In this document: positions 11,407 to 21,752 of the stretch, piece after piece
Numbering within the stretch: the stretch's first letter is position 1
Layout of the letters: each line of letters opens with the position of its first letter
Source of the DNA: Rhipicephalus microplus
Taxonomy: Eukaryota; Arthropoda; Arachnida; Ixodida; Ixodidae
Assembly: GCF_043290135.1 (NCBI RefSeq)
Contig: NC_134700.1
Location: 159,622,053 to 159,686,052 of the forward strand
DNA length: 64,000 bases
Reading direction: 5' to 3'
The notes under the pieces: generated by a model
What the model saw: the letters and a program-made list of their open reading frames with translations, nothing else
What the model was told of the DNA's origin: nothing
Database searches by the model: none
Program-made: the position numbers and the translations under genes

Positions 11407-11859
11407 TACGAAAAAAAAGAAAGTCTAAGCTCTACTACAAAAATTTGCGTGTTCAATGTACGCGCACCTCCCCCACAAGGTGGCAAAAGGAAAAAAACAG
11501 CCACAAAAAAATTCAAACACACACACCCGCACTAACTAATAAATACCTGGTGACTGGCCCCCGAAAAAGCCGTACCATAAAATAAGTGCTACGAAGATTT
11601 CAACCGCTACCTTATAAATATAAAGACAAGCTCAAAACATGCAAAGACACTTATCTGCGCAGTCGATCCGGAGCGCTCAAAAAACACGTCCATCAACCTT
11701 GACAGCCCAAACTGACAGCCCGAACAAACCCCACATCCGTGGACAAGTAACGGCCTCTCGCGGTCATCTCTGTAACGACCGAACGCGCCATTTCAAATCA
11801 GCCAATCGCTGATAGATGGGCAATCTACGTGTGCTTTTTGAGCGTTTCCCGTCATTTGT

Positions 11860-12015
11860 CAAAGGAAGAAAAAGCAATTTTCAGCTGACTTTGATAATTT
11901 ATTGTGAATTCCAGGCCGCTTGCTGTGCTTTAACATTTGCCTCGCGTGTTCTCGGGAGCCTGTAACTACCAATCGGTAACGTTTTCTGACCATGCTCAAA
12001 AAGTGCTGCTGAGCT
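11860..12015 (+). repeat. Dispersed repeat family B, copy 1
   Basis: About 155 bp match 14205-14362 in the same orientation. Shared words are CAGCTG, TTGTGAATTCCAGGCC versus TTGTAAATTATAGGCC, CGGGAG, and ACTACCGATCGGCAG versus ACTACCAATCGGTAA. The unit ends near GAGCTCCCTTAA here and GGGCCCCTACAA in the other copy. It is non-coding. It is probably a short TIR or SINE-like element; I cannot name it. Confidence 0.6.
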
Positions 12016-13530
12016 CCCTTAAGGCTTGGCTCGTTTGCACAAGGTAGCTGCCATGAAAGTACTTATACCGCTAACATTGGGCTGTCTGTCAGGGGCTCCT
12101 TTAGCATGGCCTCCAACATGGCGGGCGCACGGCGTGTTGACGTACCGCGCACCCGCCATCTCGGAGGTTTGGTGCTTCAGCAGTACGACCTGTGGTGGCA
12201 CGCCGATGAACTCCAGTAACTTAGCGCTTTCAGGCACCCTGAAACTAAAAAAAATTTTTTTCAACTACGCCTACATCCAGAATCTTGGCGTCCGCTCAAT
12301 AGTATACCTCAACACCTTTCATCCTCCGGGTTCATTTATTAGCTAGAAAACCCCACTTTCGTTTCCCCAATCACGTTCCCCAAACTTTAAAGCTTACGTC
12401 ACTCTGAAGGGGTACTCACAGAAAAACATTTTGGCATCGCGCTTTTTTTTTTGCTGATATGTATTCCTAGGGGACTTGTAGTGATAACACGACACGTCGT
12501 TTTCTGCAGCACGCAACAGGTAATTAATCAAAAACTCGTTATCACTGACTAGTGTCAGTTTCGGTTTCAAAAACGACTAGCCATTGGATGCAACTATCAC
12601 CACATAGCGGGGGCAATGGCCGACCATGTCAGCACACATAACTGTGACGCACGTTCATGCGATTTGCATCAAGAAGTTTTTTTGAACAGGAAACGGGACA
12701 GCAATGACATGAAACACAAAACTTTCATCCCCTACGCCGCGGCCCGCTGCCACGGACTCATGAGCAGCTGTCTAGTAATTGTCTGCTGGAGGAAACGTGA
12801 CGAAAGGAAAATGACGGCTATGACAGCGTCATAACTTGCTTCGATGTAGTCACCTGAGGGAAGTATGGGGTCCCCAAAAATACCCGTTGAAGGTGTCAAG
12901 AGCGCGATGAAGTCGATAACTCACGCAAACTTCAAAATTACTTCGAAATAACTTCCAAGCTATATTCGCTGTTGATATCTTGGAGATCATATATGCATGT
13001 TCACGGGATCAATCCCGCAGGCAATCTCGGCCGCGAAATTTTGTCAGTACCCTTTTAAGACAGCCAATGTAAAATTTCTGTCGTCGACGAAACATGGCGA
13101 TACCGCGATGTTTGCTGAGCCATAGATTACCGAGGTTCGTAGCATCATACAGTTTCGACTGCGGCGCCGTAAAGCCGTCATGAACGTTGTTTCCTTTTCG
13201 ATAAGCTGTGTGGCACTGCGTGACGACGCACACGGTAGGCTTAGTGAGAACAAAGCCGCCAACAACACGCCGTGAACACAACCTAAAGCAACCAGTAAGA
13301 AAAAACGAAAAAAAAAACGGGAACACTGCGGCTAACTTTCCATAAGATCACAAGCGCGCGCGCGAGCACGTGGCGGCGTTCCACGGCAGGCACAGTACCT
13401 ATGCAGGCCACGATGCACACGTCAGTCAATGACCGTGAATTTGGGTATATGGCCCGGTCATTTGAGTATATGACATCATCTGTAGAGACAAAAAATGACA
13501 GCATATCCACGGGGAGGATGGAGAGTGGAG
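12016..13530. other. Gene-free interval
   Basis: Open frames here (12026-12346 plus, 13009-13326 minus and others) are short, overlap on both strands and show no domain. The stretch at 12400-12900 resembles dispersed-repeat DNA (GAAGGGGTACTCACAG start). I see no gene. Confidence 0.4.
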
Positions 13531-13534
13531 CGAA

Positions 13535-13712
13535 GCATCCGTCCGTCCATTCGTTCTTGCTTCCGTCTGTCCATGCGTCCGTCGGTGGGACCGTTCATGC
13601 GTCCATCCACCCGTCCGTGCGCGCGTCTGTTCATGCGTCCGCACGTCCATCTATGCGTCCATCCCTGCGTTCGTCCATGCATCTGTCTGTGTGTACGTTC
13701 GTCCATCTAGTC
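13535..13712 (+). repeat. Degenerate minisatellite built on CGTCCATC/CGTCCATG words
   Basis: The plus strand repeats variants of CATGCGTCCATC and CCGTCCGTGCG over about 180 bp. Because the unit is 4- and 12-base based, both strands stay open in several frames (for example 13401-14024), giving Ser/Val/His/Pro-rich translations. These are composition artefacts, not proteins. Confidence 0.75.
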
Positions 13713-14204
13713 AACACTCCAAGTAACACCATCTCGCATCTTTTTATCGTATATTCCGCATATAGAAGCGCCGCCATCCAGCGGGCATTCCAAGAACTAA
13801 ACGAGAGATGGCCCACGCACACTTCCTTACAGCTTGCGCTTCGGGTCTACTTCCTACCTTTAACCACCTCGAGTTCATGGTATATACTAATTCACTGTAT
13901 TCATGACACTGCAGCCCAACGCTCGCTAAACCTTCCCAAAACCAAGGAGGGTACGCCCAGCGAATATAACGTAGCAACTCTTTCTTGTCAGATAGTGCTC
14001 AATGTATATGCCAATGACTGCTAATGGGGAATGAGAGACCGGAGAATTCGGCTTTTTGTTAACGTGCACGCTGCGAATGTTTTATTGTTCAACAACGCAG
14101 AGGAGAAATCTTGCACCGGCACCACCTTGCAGGTCAAAGCGTAATAAATGTTACGCACTACTACGAGGGACGAACGGGAGCCGCTTAAAGGAGCTTCGCC
14201 TCTA

Positions 14205-14362
14205 AAAGGAGCGATTTCCAGCTGCCTTCAAGATCTAATTGTAAATTATAGGCCACGTGCTGCGCTATAATTGTTTCGTTCGCGCCTTCCCGGGAGGCTC
14301 GACTACCGATCGGCAGTGTTTTGGGATGATGCTGTAAAAATGTTGCAGGGCCCCTACAAGGA
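14205..14362 (+). repeat. Dispersed repeat family B, copy 2
   Basis: This is the partner of 11860-12015 in the same orientation, with roughly 75-80% similarity by eye and small indels. It is non-coding. Confidence 0.6.
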
Positions 14363-16029
14363 GCTCGTTTCACAGGAATTCCGGCGTCGGCGTCTGCGCA
14401 GTTGGTGGTGAGCGAAAAATGTCCGTAAGCGAGAATTCGAAACAAGAGAAAGTAAATAATGATAAACTCCATCGTAATAATCAACAAAAGTACCAACAAA
14501 GCGAGCAGCTGCGCAGGTGTGCGAGGTGCCTTGCGACACGTAATGGAGATATCTAGCTCATTCGAAAAAAGGCAGAATTATGGCATAGTGGAAACTTCAC
14601 AGCTGTACCTGCGGTAGGTTTTTTTGTGGGGTAGTTATGTATGACTAATGTAAAGCGCACTGACGTTCCTTTTGTTCCGGCACCGTTGAGGTGTCCCTGC
14701 ACTGGAGTAGCTGTCCACGTGCTATTGATGAGCAGCAGCCCATTTTGTAATTCATTGGGAGCTTTAAACGACTCTATCGTAGCTCTACTCGATTATTTTG
14801 ACGCCTGGTGTGATTCTAGGATTCCCCAACATGACATTCAAATATCGTTTTTTTTCCAAGTCGGTTTAAATAAATGACGTGGCTCTGTGATAAAACACCT
14901 TATTGCCACGCATGATGTCTGAGTGGGATTCTCACTTCAAGGCGAAATTTTTCATTATTTATTTTTGCACCTTGCTCGATTTTTGGTCAGAGACACGATG
15001 ATAATTTTTCACTCAACAGCAACGACGCCGACACCTCCGCCCGAATTTCTGCGAAAGTAGCTTCTTAACGCTACCGCGTTAAAATCTGGGGGCTGGAAAC
15101 ATGCCTGGCCACTTTTTTTTGACACCGTGTACCGGAACGCAAGCGGGTGCAACATCATCAGATAATGATACTGAAGGGTCATAAAATGATGACAGTGCCT
15201 CAATAAACGCTAAAATGACCGGTACCCCATGTCGGTGGCGTCAACACGATTGATAAAAAAAATCACTTGGTGACGTCGTAATATGACGTAACCATGACGT
15301 CACAGACTAACCAAATGTGTGACGTGATATAACGTGGTGACACACAACCCGGCATCGTCGAAGGAGGCCTGGTCCCGGAGGAAATGCAAAACAAGATGAG
15401 GTGCAGAACGCTTACAGTGCCTACAATTGTGAAGGAATAACAAAGCCACGTCAGCTGCAGAATGCTTTCGAAGAGAGCCTTGAGAGCTTCACTACATCTG
15501 CTTGGAAAATAAAAAAATGTGGTTGATACCCCCATGATATGAATAAGTGTAACACAAATGTAAATAAGTATGATGAGTGCGGCGAGTTGGGCGGGTTGGT
15601 AAAGATGCATGACTTCGATATCTTAGCGCCAAAAAACAAAGACAAAAGAAGGAGACGTAAACTTGAGCGCTAACATCAAACCACGTTTAAAAACGTGTTG
15701 CACCCACGGTTATCGTGGGTGCACCAACGCTGACGCTTGGTGAAGCTTCTCCATTCTAACGATACATAATGAATGGTTGATGGCTACTGTATAATAGCTA
15801 ACGAGGAAAGCGAAATCACAGAAGTTGTTTGGCAGCCAGACATACGTCTATGAATTGACCCAGATTTTGAGCTCTGATCGCCAGCCAGTGGCATGTTAAA
15901 GATTTATTGAACACCTCGGCAGGCCCAGAGGGACACGCAACGCGTGTCGTGTCTCCTTTGAAACCCAGTAACAATATTTTTTTTGGGGCGAGTGTATCAG
16001 AGAGTATGCCGCATAGTGCGTTGTAGAAG
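14363..16029. other. Gene-free interval with small hairpins
   Basis: No gene is supported. A stem-loop with 9-bp arms GCACCCACG / CGTGGGTGC lies at 15700-15722, preceded by CACGTTTAAAAACGTG (15682-15697). Repeated TGACGT words cluster at 15268-15345. Open frames here are short and unrecognised. Confidence 0.4.
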
Positions 16030-16620
16030 TCAGAGGTAGAATCACTAGACAGGACACTGTCAAACTAACCCAGGAAACGAAAAATTTCATTGAGACGACA
16101 GACCATCAAAGCCTCAAATGCAGCTGATAACATAGAGCTATTGTAGGTTTCTAACTTAATCGAATGGCGTAAGGTAGCCTACATCAGAAGGTATAACATG
16201 GAGAGAATTCAGTAGGCTGTAAAAAGCGGGAGCCTAGAAGCTGCGAAGGCCAACCTGTGTATAGGTGAAAATCAACTTATGCATCATGGAACAAGGAATG
16301 CAATGTCATAACCAATATGAATAGGATAGTTGAGGTGGTGGGGGAGCTCTACGGAGAGCTGTACCGAAGCCGAAACAACCAGGATGATATCGTAAGAAGA
16401 ATTAATAGCCCTGAGGAATACGAAGTACTACCATAGCGCAGGGGAAGTCACTAGAAGTAATGCAAAAAGGCAAAGCCGCTGGCGAGGACAAGGTAACAAC
16501 GGACCTGTTCAAGATGACAGAGAAACTGTGTTAGGAAAACTGGCACCCTTATTCACGAAGTGCCTCTCGGGGAGGGTAACAGAATCTTGGAAAAATGCCA
16601 ACATCACTTTATGGCGAATT
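16030..16620 (+). pseudogene. Decayed RTE-type LINE fragment (linker to early reverse transcriptase)
   Basis: Translations scattered over three frames match the better copy at 32.8-33.4 kb: an RQDTGKLSQE-like start near 16045, NMERIQ against NTERTEH, IVEVVGELYGELYRSRN against IAEEFYRDLYSSRDN, MQKGKAAGEDKVTTDL against MQRGKTAGEDQVTSDL, and ESWKNANIT against ESWKNATII. Many stops and frameshifts make it one of the oldest RTE copies here. It is cut at about 16620, inside the reverse transcriptase. Confidence 0.7.
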
Positions 16621-17008
16621 CCGTTGGGAGAGCAGGAGCACTCAAGCACGCTTAAATTGCTCTCTTCAGAGCCGGCGTGTTTCAGTGGTCGAACAGGTGC
16701 AGGAGCACTGTCATCCATTGGTAGAGTGAGAGTGCTTTTGCTGCGCCGGGAACAGCCAGGAGCAGTTTGCAGTAGAAAAGTGGACTATGCGCAGTACTAC
16801 GAGCCACGAGGTCCTTGAACGTCATAGCCTCCAAATTTTTCTTCATCCGGTGAGCGCGGCGGCAATAGTAGCAACCATGTGTAGTTTGACACCGCTGTTA
16901 GGGTGGCTATAATGAGGACTAGGTGTGAAAAGCGGCCGTTGAAACCGGTTCCCAAAGCGCGCTGATGCCGCTTGGAGTGCTGCACGCAGAGGCCTTGGTT
17001 TCCTGTAC

Positions 17009-20000
17009 TTGTGGACGGGAGCAAAGGCCAGAGAGGAAAACCAGGCAATGGTGGAGTGTATATCAAAGGACATTCAGGAGTTAGGAAGACAGTGCGAGAT
17101 TATTATACTAGGAGACATGAATGCGCACATAGAAGATATAGATGGGTGTGCCGACCAGACAGGCAAAATGATCATGGATATGTGTGAAAGGCTTGATTTG
17201 ATCATTTGTAACAGTACCGAGAAGTGTGAAGGGCAAATAACATGGGAGGTAGGAAGGCTCCAGTCGACGATAGATTATGCAGTGATGTTCCATAGGATGT
17301 ATGATAAGCGCAGGGGAATGTACATAGATGAAGGTGGCTCCAGAAGTCATGGTAGTGATCACAAACGTATCAAGCTAAGTTTTGGAAGAGCAGTGAAAGT
17401 GGGAAGCAGAGAAGATGAGCAACTACAGGAAAATTTTTATCCAAAAGGCAAATTGAAATAGCCACTAAACAAATTGAGAAAGTAATCACGGAGGATAATA
17501 AGACAGCGTGGACATACACGAATCTAATTATACTCTTTGAGCTAGAGCTTGCTAAGACGCGTGACAAGTCACCCCGGAATAGAAGACACAAACCCAAAAG
17601 TTGGTGGGATGTGGAAGTTAAGAGAGCCATAGCAAAACGTCAGGAAGCCTCTAGGGAACACAGACATGCTAAGCAGCGGGGTGAACCAACAGATGATGTT
17701 GAAAGAAAATGGAAAACCTTTCTAAGCTGTAGAAGGGATGCATCCCTTCTGATCAATGAAAAGATTAGAAGAAAGGGAGCTCAGTGGGTGGCAGAAGTAC
17801 ATTAAAAAGATAGAAAGGCCGCTGCGAAATTTTGGAACCATCTGAACTCCCTAGAAATGAAACGAGCCTAGAGCAGAGTTTTATAACTACAGCCCAAGAT
17901 GCTAGGCTAAAAAAAGGACGAAGCCATTGATTATATAAGAACAGGGGTGACAAAAAATTTCAACAAAGAAGTACTTTATGCACCACAATAGACAAGGACG
18001 AATCAAGTGGTGCCATGGCTCCATTTTCACAACGAGAGTGGGAAAGAGCTGAGAAAAGGGTTCCTAGTAGTACATCAACAGGCCCAGATGGCATTCCAAT
18101 TATGCTGATAAAGACATTAGGTCCGAAGTCTAAGCAGGCTTTGAGAGCGGATGTGAGCAAAATAATAATCGATGGTGAAGTTCCCGATGGAAGGAAACTT
18201 AGCAGGATGAGCATGATCTATAAAGGAAAGGGGGACAAAGCTGACATGAACAACTACCGTCCTATAACAGTGACATCAGTGGTCTACAGGCTGGCGATGC
18301 AGATTATAAAGGAAAGACTGCAGGCATGGATAGAGGATGAGGGGGTGCTGGGGGAACTGCAGAATGGGTTTCGGAAACATAGGAGGTTGGAAGACAAGCT
18401 GTTCTCACTGACGCAGTGCATCGAAATAACAGAAAAGGAACACAGGCCCCTGTGGCTAGCATTTTTGGATATCAAGGCAACGTACGATAGCGTGGTTCAA
18501 GAGGAATTGTGGGGAATACTGGACACACTAGGCGTGGAACATGTAGTCACTAATGCTGTCGAAATTTGGGCTTGTTGGTGCATTGTGACGACAGAAAATA
18601 GCGCAAAGAAACGGGGACACAAGACGAGGACACACGGCACAGGCGCCTGTGCCGTGTGTCCTCGTCTTGTGTCCCCGTTTCTTTGCGCTATTTTCTGTAG
18701 TCACTAATCTTTTAAAGTGTATCTATAAAGGTAACAAGGTAGTTATAAAGTGGGAAAAACAGGTATCCAAGTCTGCATAGGTAAAACGGGGACTTAGGCA
18801 GGGGTGTCCTCTGTCACCTCTGTTGTTCACGATGTACCTACAAGGATTAGAGGCCAAACTAGAGGGAAGTGGACTGGGCTTCGACCTCTCTTTAGTCATA
18901 CAAGGAAAACTTATTGATCAGGCACTACCAGCATTAATGTACGCAGATGATATAGTGCTAATGGCCGACAACAAGGAAGATTTGCAGAGATTGATGGACA
19001 TCTGCGGTAATGAGGGAGATAGGTTAGATTTTAGATTCAGTGAGGAAAAATCAGCAGTCACGATTTTCATTGACAACGAAGGTAGTGAGCTTAGAATACA
19101 GGACGTCACGCTAGAGATAACAAATAAATACAAATATCTGGGCGTATGGATAAGCAATGGGACCGAGTACCTGAGGGAACACAAAATATACGTGACGACT
19201 AAAGGTAACAGGAATGCAGCAGTGATGAAAAATAGGGCACTGTGGAATTACAATAGGTATGATGTTGTGAAAGGAATATGGAAAGGGGTCATTGTTCCTG
19301 GGCTGACGTTCGGCAATACGGTCTTGTGCATGAGATCAGAAGTTCAAGCAAGATTAGACATTTAGCAACGTGGAATAGGTAAGCTTGCTTTAGGAGCTCA
19401 CGGGAATACACCAAACCAGGGAGTACAAGGTGATATGGGATGGACATCATTTGAGGGCAGGGAAGCTAGCTTCAAGATAAAATTTGAGAAGTGATTGAAA
19501 GAAATGGGAGAGGAGCGTTGGGCTAGGAAGGTTTTCAGCTACTTGTACATGAAGAATGTCGATACAAAACGGAGGAAGCGAACCAGGACATTAACTGGTA
19601 AATACTTAGAAAACAGCAGGTGGCCAAACCAAAAAGAACTATTGATTAAGAAGAAAGTGAAGGAAACGGAGACTGACATGTGGAGAATGGGCATGATTAA
19701 GAAGTCCGCACTAGAGATCTATCGAACTTTTAAGCAGGAAATTACCAAGGAAAGGATCTATGATAATACTCGGGGTAGTTCTCTACTGTTTGAGGTCAGG
19801 ACGGGAGTACTGCGAACCAAGACATATCGGCCCAAATACGAAGGGGTAGACACAGTATGCAGTTCGCGTGGAGAGGAAGAAGAAACTGCCGAACACTTGA
19901 TAATGTTCTGTAAAGGGCTTCACCCTATAGTTACGGATGATGGCGCGGAGTTTTTCAAAGCACTGGGGTTTAGGGACCGGGTGGGCAAAATAGACTTTAA

Positions 20001-20061
20001 GCGGGTAGACTTAACTAGAAGGAGGTTATGTGATTGGTGGCTAAAGTCAAGGCACGAGTGA
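17009..20061 (+). pseudogene. LINE-A copy 2 ORF2 fragment: endonuclease-reverse transcriptase, broken
   Basis: The endonuclease part (17009-17461) has IIILGDMNAHIED, a diverged IDYAVMFHRMYDK and GSDHKRIKL with the SDH motif intact, unlike copy 1. Reverse transcriptase: NNYRPITVTSVVYRLAMQ, FLDIKATYDSVV (18015 onward), then an inserted palindrome, GCPLSPL near 18800, and LMYADDIVLMADN (18936-18974). In the C-terminal region the zinc motif has lost its second Cys (CSSRGEEEETAEHL instead of CSACGEE). The frame breaks at about 17460, 17860, 18550, 18780, 19365 and 19495. It ends KSRHE at 20061. Confidence 0.85.
18555..18696. mobile_element. Palindromic insertion with 12-bp target duplication inside LINE-A copy 2
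   Basis: The LINE-A sequence GTAGTCACTAAT is present once in copies 1 and 3 but twice here, at 18543-18554 and 18697-18708, flanking 142 inserted bases. The insert has 36 unique bases (18555-18590) followed by a perfect palindrome, 18591-18698, whose 54-base arms meet at GGCGCC with no loop (the last two bases fall in the duplication). Arms begin ACAGAAAATAGCGCAAAG. It has no coding capacity. A 12-bp duplication fits an endonuclease-primed retroelement more than most cut-and-paste transposons; the palindrome suggests snap-back priming during synthesis. Confidence 0.9.
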
Positions 20062-20285
20062 AAATTAAACTCTTCACTGCAAAGTACGAATCCTCAAACT
20101 CACTTTTTAAGGAAAAAAATATAGTTTTTGGTTCATTAAGTATTACGGCTTGGTGGCGCTAGCCACCGCCCGATTTAAATGGTACAGCCATATCCATCCA
20201 TCCATCCATCCGGGTGCCTTTGCTCAAGCGACATACGAATGAGCATGCGCTGCTTTCCGCAAAATTATCTCTCACGCAGTTAGAT

Positions 20286-20352
20286 GCAGGCCCGTAGCCG
20301 GAAGGGGAGAAGTGCCTCCCCTCCAGAAAAATCTTTCTGGCTACGGGCCTGC
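20286..20352. repeat. Small fold-back repeat (14-bp arms)
   Basis: GCAGGCCCGTAGCC at 20286-20299 is the exact reverse complement of 20339-20352. A nested GGGGAG...CTCCCC pair lies inside. It is probably a miniature inverted-repeat relic. Confidence 0.7.
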
Positions 20353-20929
20353 TCTCACGCTTTATGGTGGTTGCCTATTTTCGGTGAAAAACTTTTTTAT
20401 TCAGTCGATGTACGACAATACTTAAGATACTTAGGTTACGTAATGTCTTACGTGGCTTAAGTATATCTATATTTTCTCGCCTCTGAAAACTATTCTCTAG
20501 AAGGCATATGAGCGAGACCCGACACCAAATTTTGTGGATTTCGTAGTATTGCGGTTACTCACGGCAGAACTGCAGAGGTGTTACGAGACGTTGCAATTAC
20601 TGGAAGGTTTCATATTACTAAGAGCATGTTAAGTTCCTTAATCCACGAGCAGAAACATCGGTACAAGAGCCTCGTTTTGCTGCTCCGCCGCGAATGCATA
20701 TTCTTGTGCAAGTCGCAGCCTAAATTCTCACTTGGAATTCAATTATCGGTTTCCGACCGTAGAAGTTTTATCAGCCTACAATTGCTCATTAACTTAGACG
20801 AGTAACGCTGTAAGAGCACTAAAACTTACTGTATGCCGCGAAGCCTGTGACTCGAGGATTGTCCTCAGCAGCAAAAATAGAGACACTTTTTTTAACAAAA
20901 ACATAACTTTATTTTCATGCATGCCAAGG

Positions 20930-21590
20930 TATTCATGCTCTGCCACTAGAGTACACATGGCTTAACTCTCCGCCCTTTCTTTTCGTCTTCTTTTTGGTCA
21001 TGCCTTTCAAAAAAAAGTGGATACGAGTGAGGCAATAAAATCGCACCGCACTTTTGCTCAAGAGAGCACCATGCTTTGGGCAGCCAATTTGTTGCGTCTC
21101 GCCAATCCCCTTCAGCATCTCTTTGGCCGACTTGGCGTGAAGACGTGCTGAGCTCAAGAAGCGAGTGATTTTGTCCCCAAGGTTCAGGATGAGGGTATAA
21201 GGGGAATTCTACAGATACAAAAGTCCACCCAGATCCCACAGCTTGCTTGCCTGGGCTGGGAGATTTCCTGGCACATTTTCTCTCGAGACAAGACAGGCGT
21301 TCTTGCACTCATCACAATTATTGCTAAGAATACACTTTCTCGCAACGTAGTCTGCGACGTAATATACAAGGCGGGAGTCACTTTGCTCAGCAGTGTACGA
21401 TGCATGATCTATCGACACTATCGGCACCCAGGCACAAAGCCCCAGCGCTGGGTCTTCTTTTTTACCGTTGACATCCTCGGGCATTTCAGAGGGACCTAGC
21501 GCAAACACTGACTGATGGCATACTTGCAATGAAGCGACTGCTTGCGAAGAAAATCCCAGCGCATCTGCAGCAAACACAGGGAAGTGCGCC
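20930..21590 (-). pseudogene. P-element-like (THAP9-type) transposase, C-terminal fragment
   Basis: The minus-strand frame 21209-21577 contains DSRLVYYVADYVARKCIL followed by a Cys-rich stretch (NNCDECKNACLV) and ASKLWDLGGLLYL. The pattern L-V-Y-Y-V-A-x-Y-V-A-R-K is, to my knowledge, characteristic of the RNase-H-fold C-terminus of P-type transposases. A second frame (20933-21157) continues it with IGCPKHGALLSKSAVRFYCLTRIHFFLKG, again as expected for the family end. One frameshift and stop separate them, near 21205. The protein would excise and integrate a P-type DNA transposon. The upstream part is missing; LINE-A copy 3 abuts at 21604, so it was either cut or interrupted by that insertion. 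Confidence 0.6.
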
Positions 21591-21752
21591 GCTCCCTTCC
21601 CGGATGGGTGGATGGATATGGCTGTACCCTTAAGATCGGGCGGTGGCTAGCGCCACCAAGCCGTAATACTTAATGAACCAAAAATTAGATTCATTTTTTT
21701 CTTTTAAAAAGTGAGTTTGAGGATTCGTACTTTGCAGTGAAGAGTTTAATTT

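Larger units (their letters stand above)
6806..11725 (-). mobile_element. LINE-A copy 1, near full length, minus strand
   Basis: This is a non-LTR retrotransposon about 4.9 kb long. Its 3' end is a (GGAT/ATCC)n tail at 6808-6830 preceded by a 3' UTR that is nearly identical in copies 2-4 (AAACTCTTCACTGCAAAGTA). The 5' limit, about 11.725 kb, is where similarity to copy 3 (ending at about 26.5 kb) stops. Gene order is ORF1 (zinc/coiled coil/esterase), then ORF2 (endonuclease, reverse transcriptase, C-terminal zinc motif). An SGNH esterase in ORF1 is known from CR1/L2-like clades, so I place it there tentatively. Both ORFs carry stops and frameshifts. Confidence 0.85.
16988..20212 (+). mobile_element. 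LINE-A copy 2, 5'-truncated, plus strand
   Basis: Similarity to copies 1 and 3 starts at about 16988, in the endonuclease, and continues to an (ATCC)n tail at 20193-20211. The missing 5' half is the usual outcome of incomplete target-primed reverse transcription. The copy contains a later palindromic insertion at 18555-18696. The sequence at 16621-16987 is not LINE-A and no gene is visible there. Confidence 0.85.

Noticed and set aside
13401..14024. 207-codon frame rich in Ser, Val, His and Pro
   Set aside because: It is driven by a degenerate 4/12-base minisatellite that is open on both strands.
15268..15345. Cluster of TGACGT words resembling CRE sites
   Set aside because: No nearby gene or core promoter; such words are also common in the repeat DNA here.
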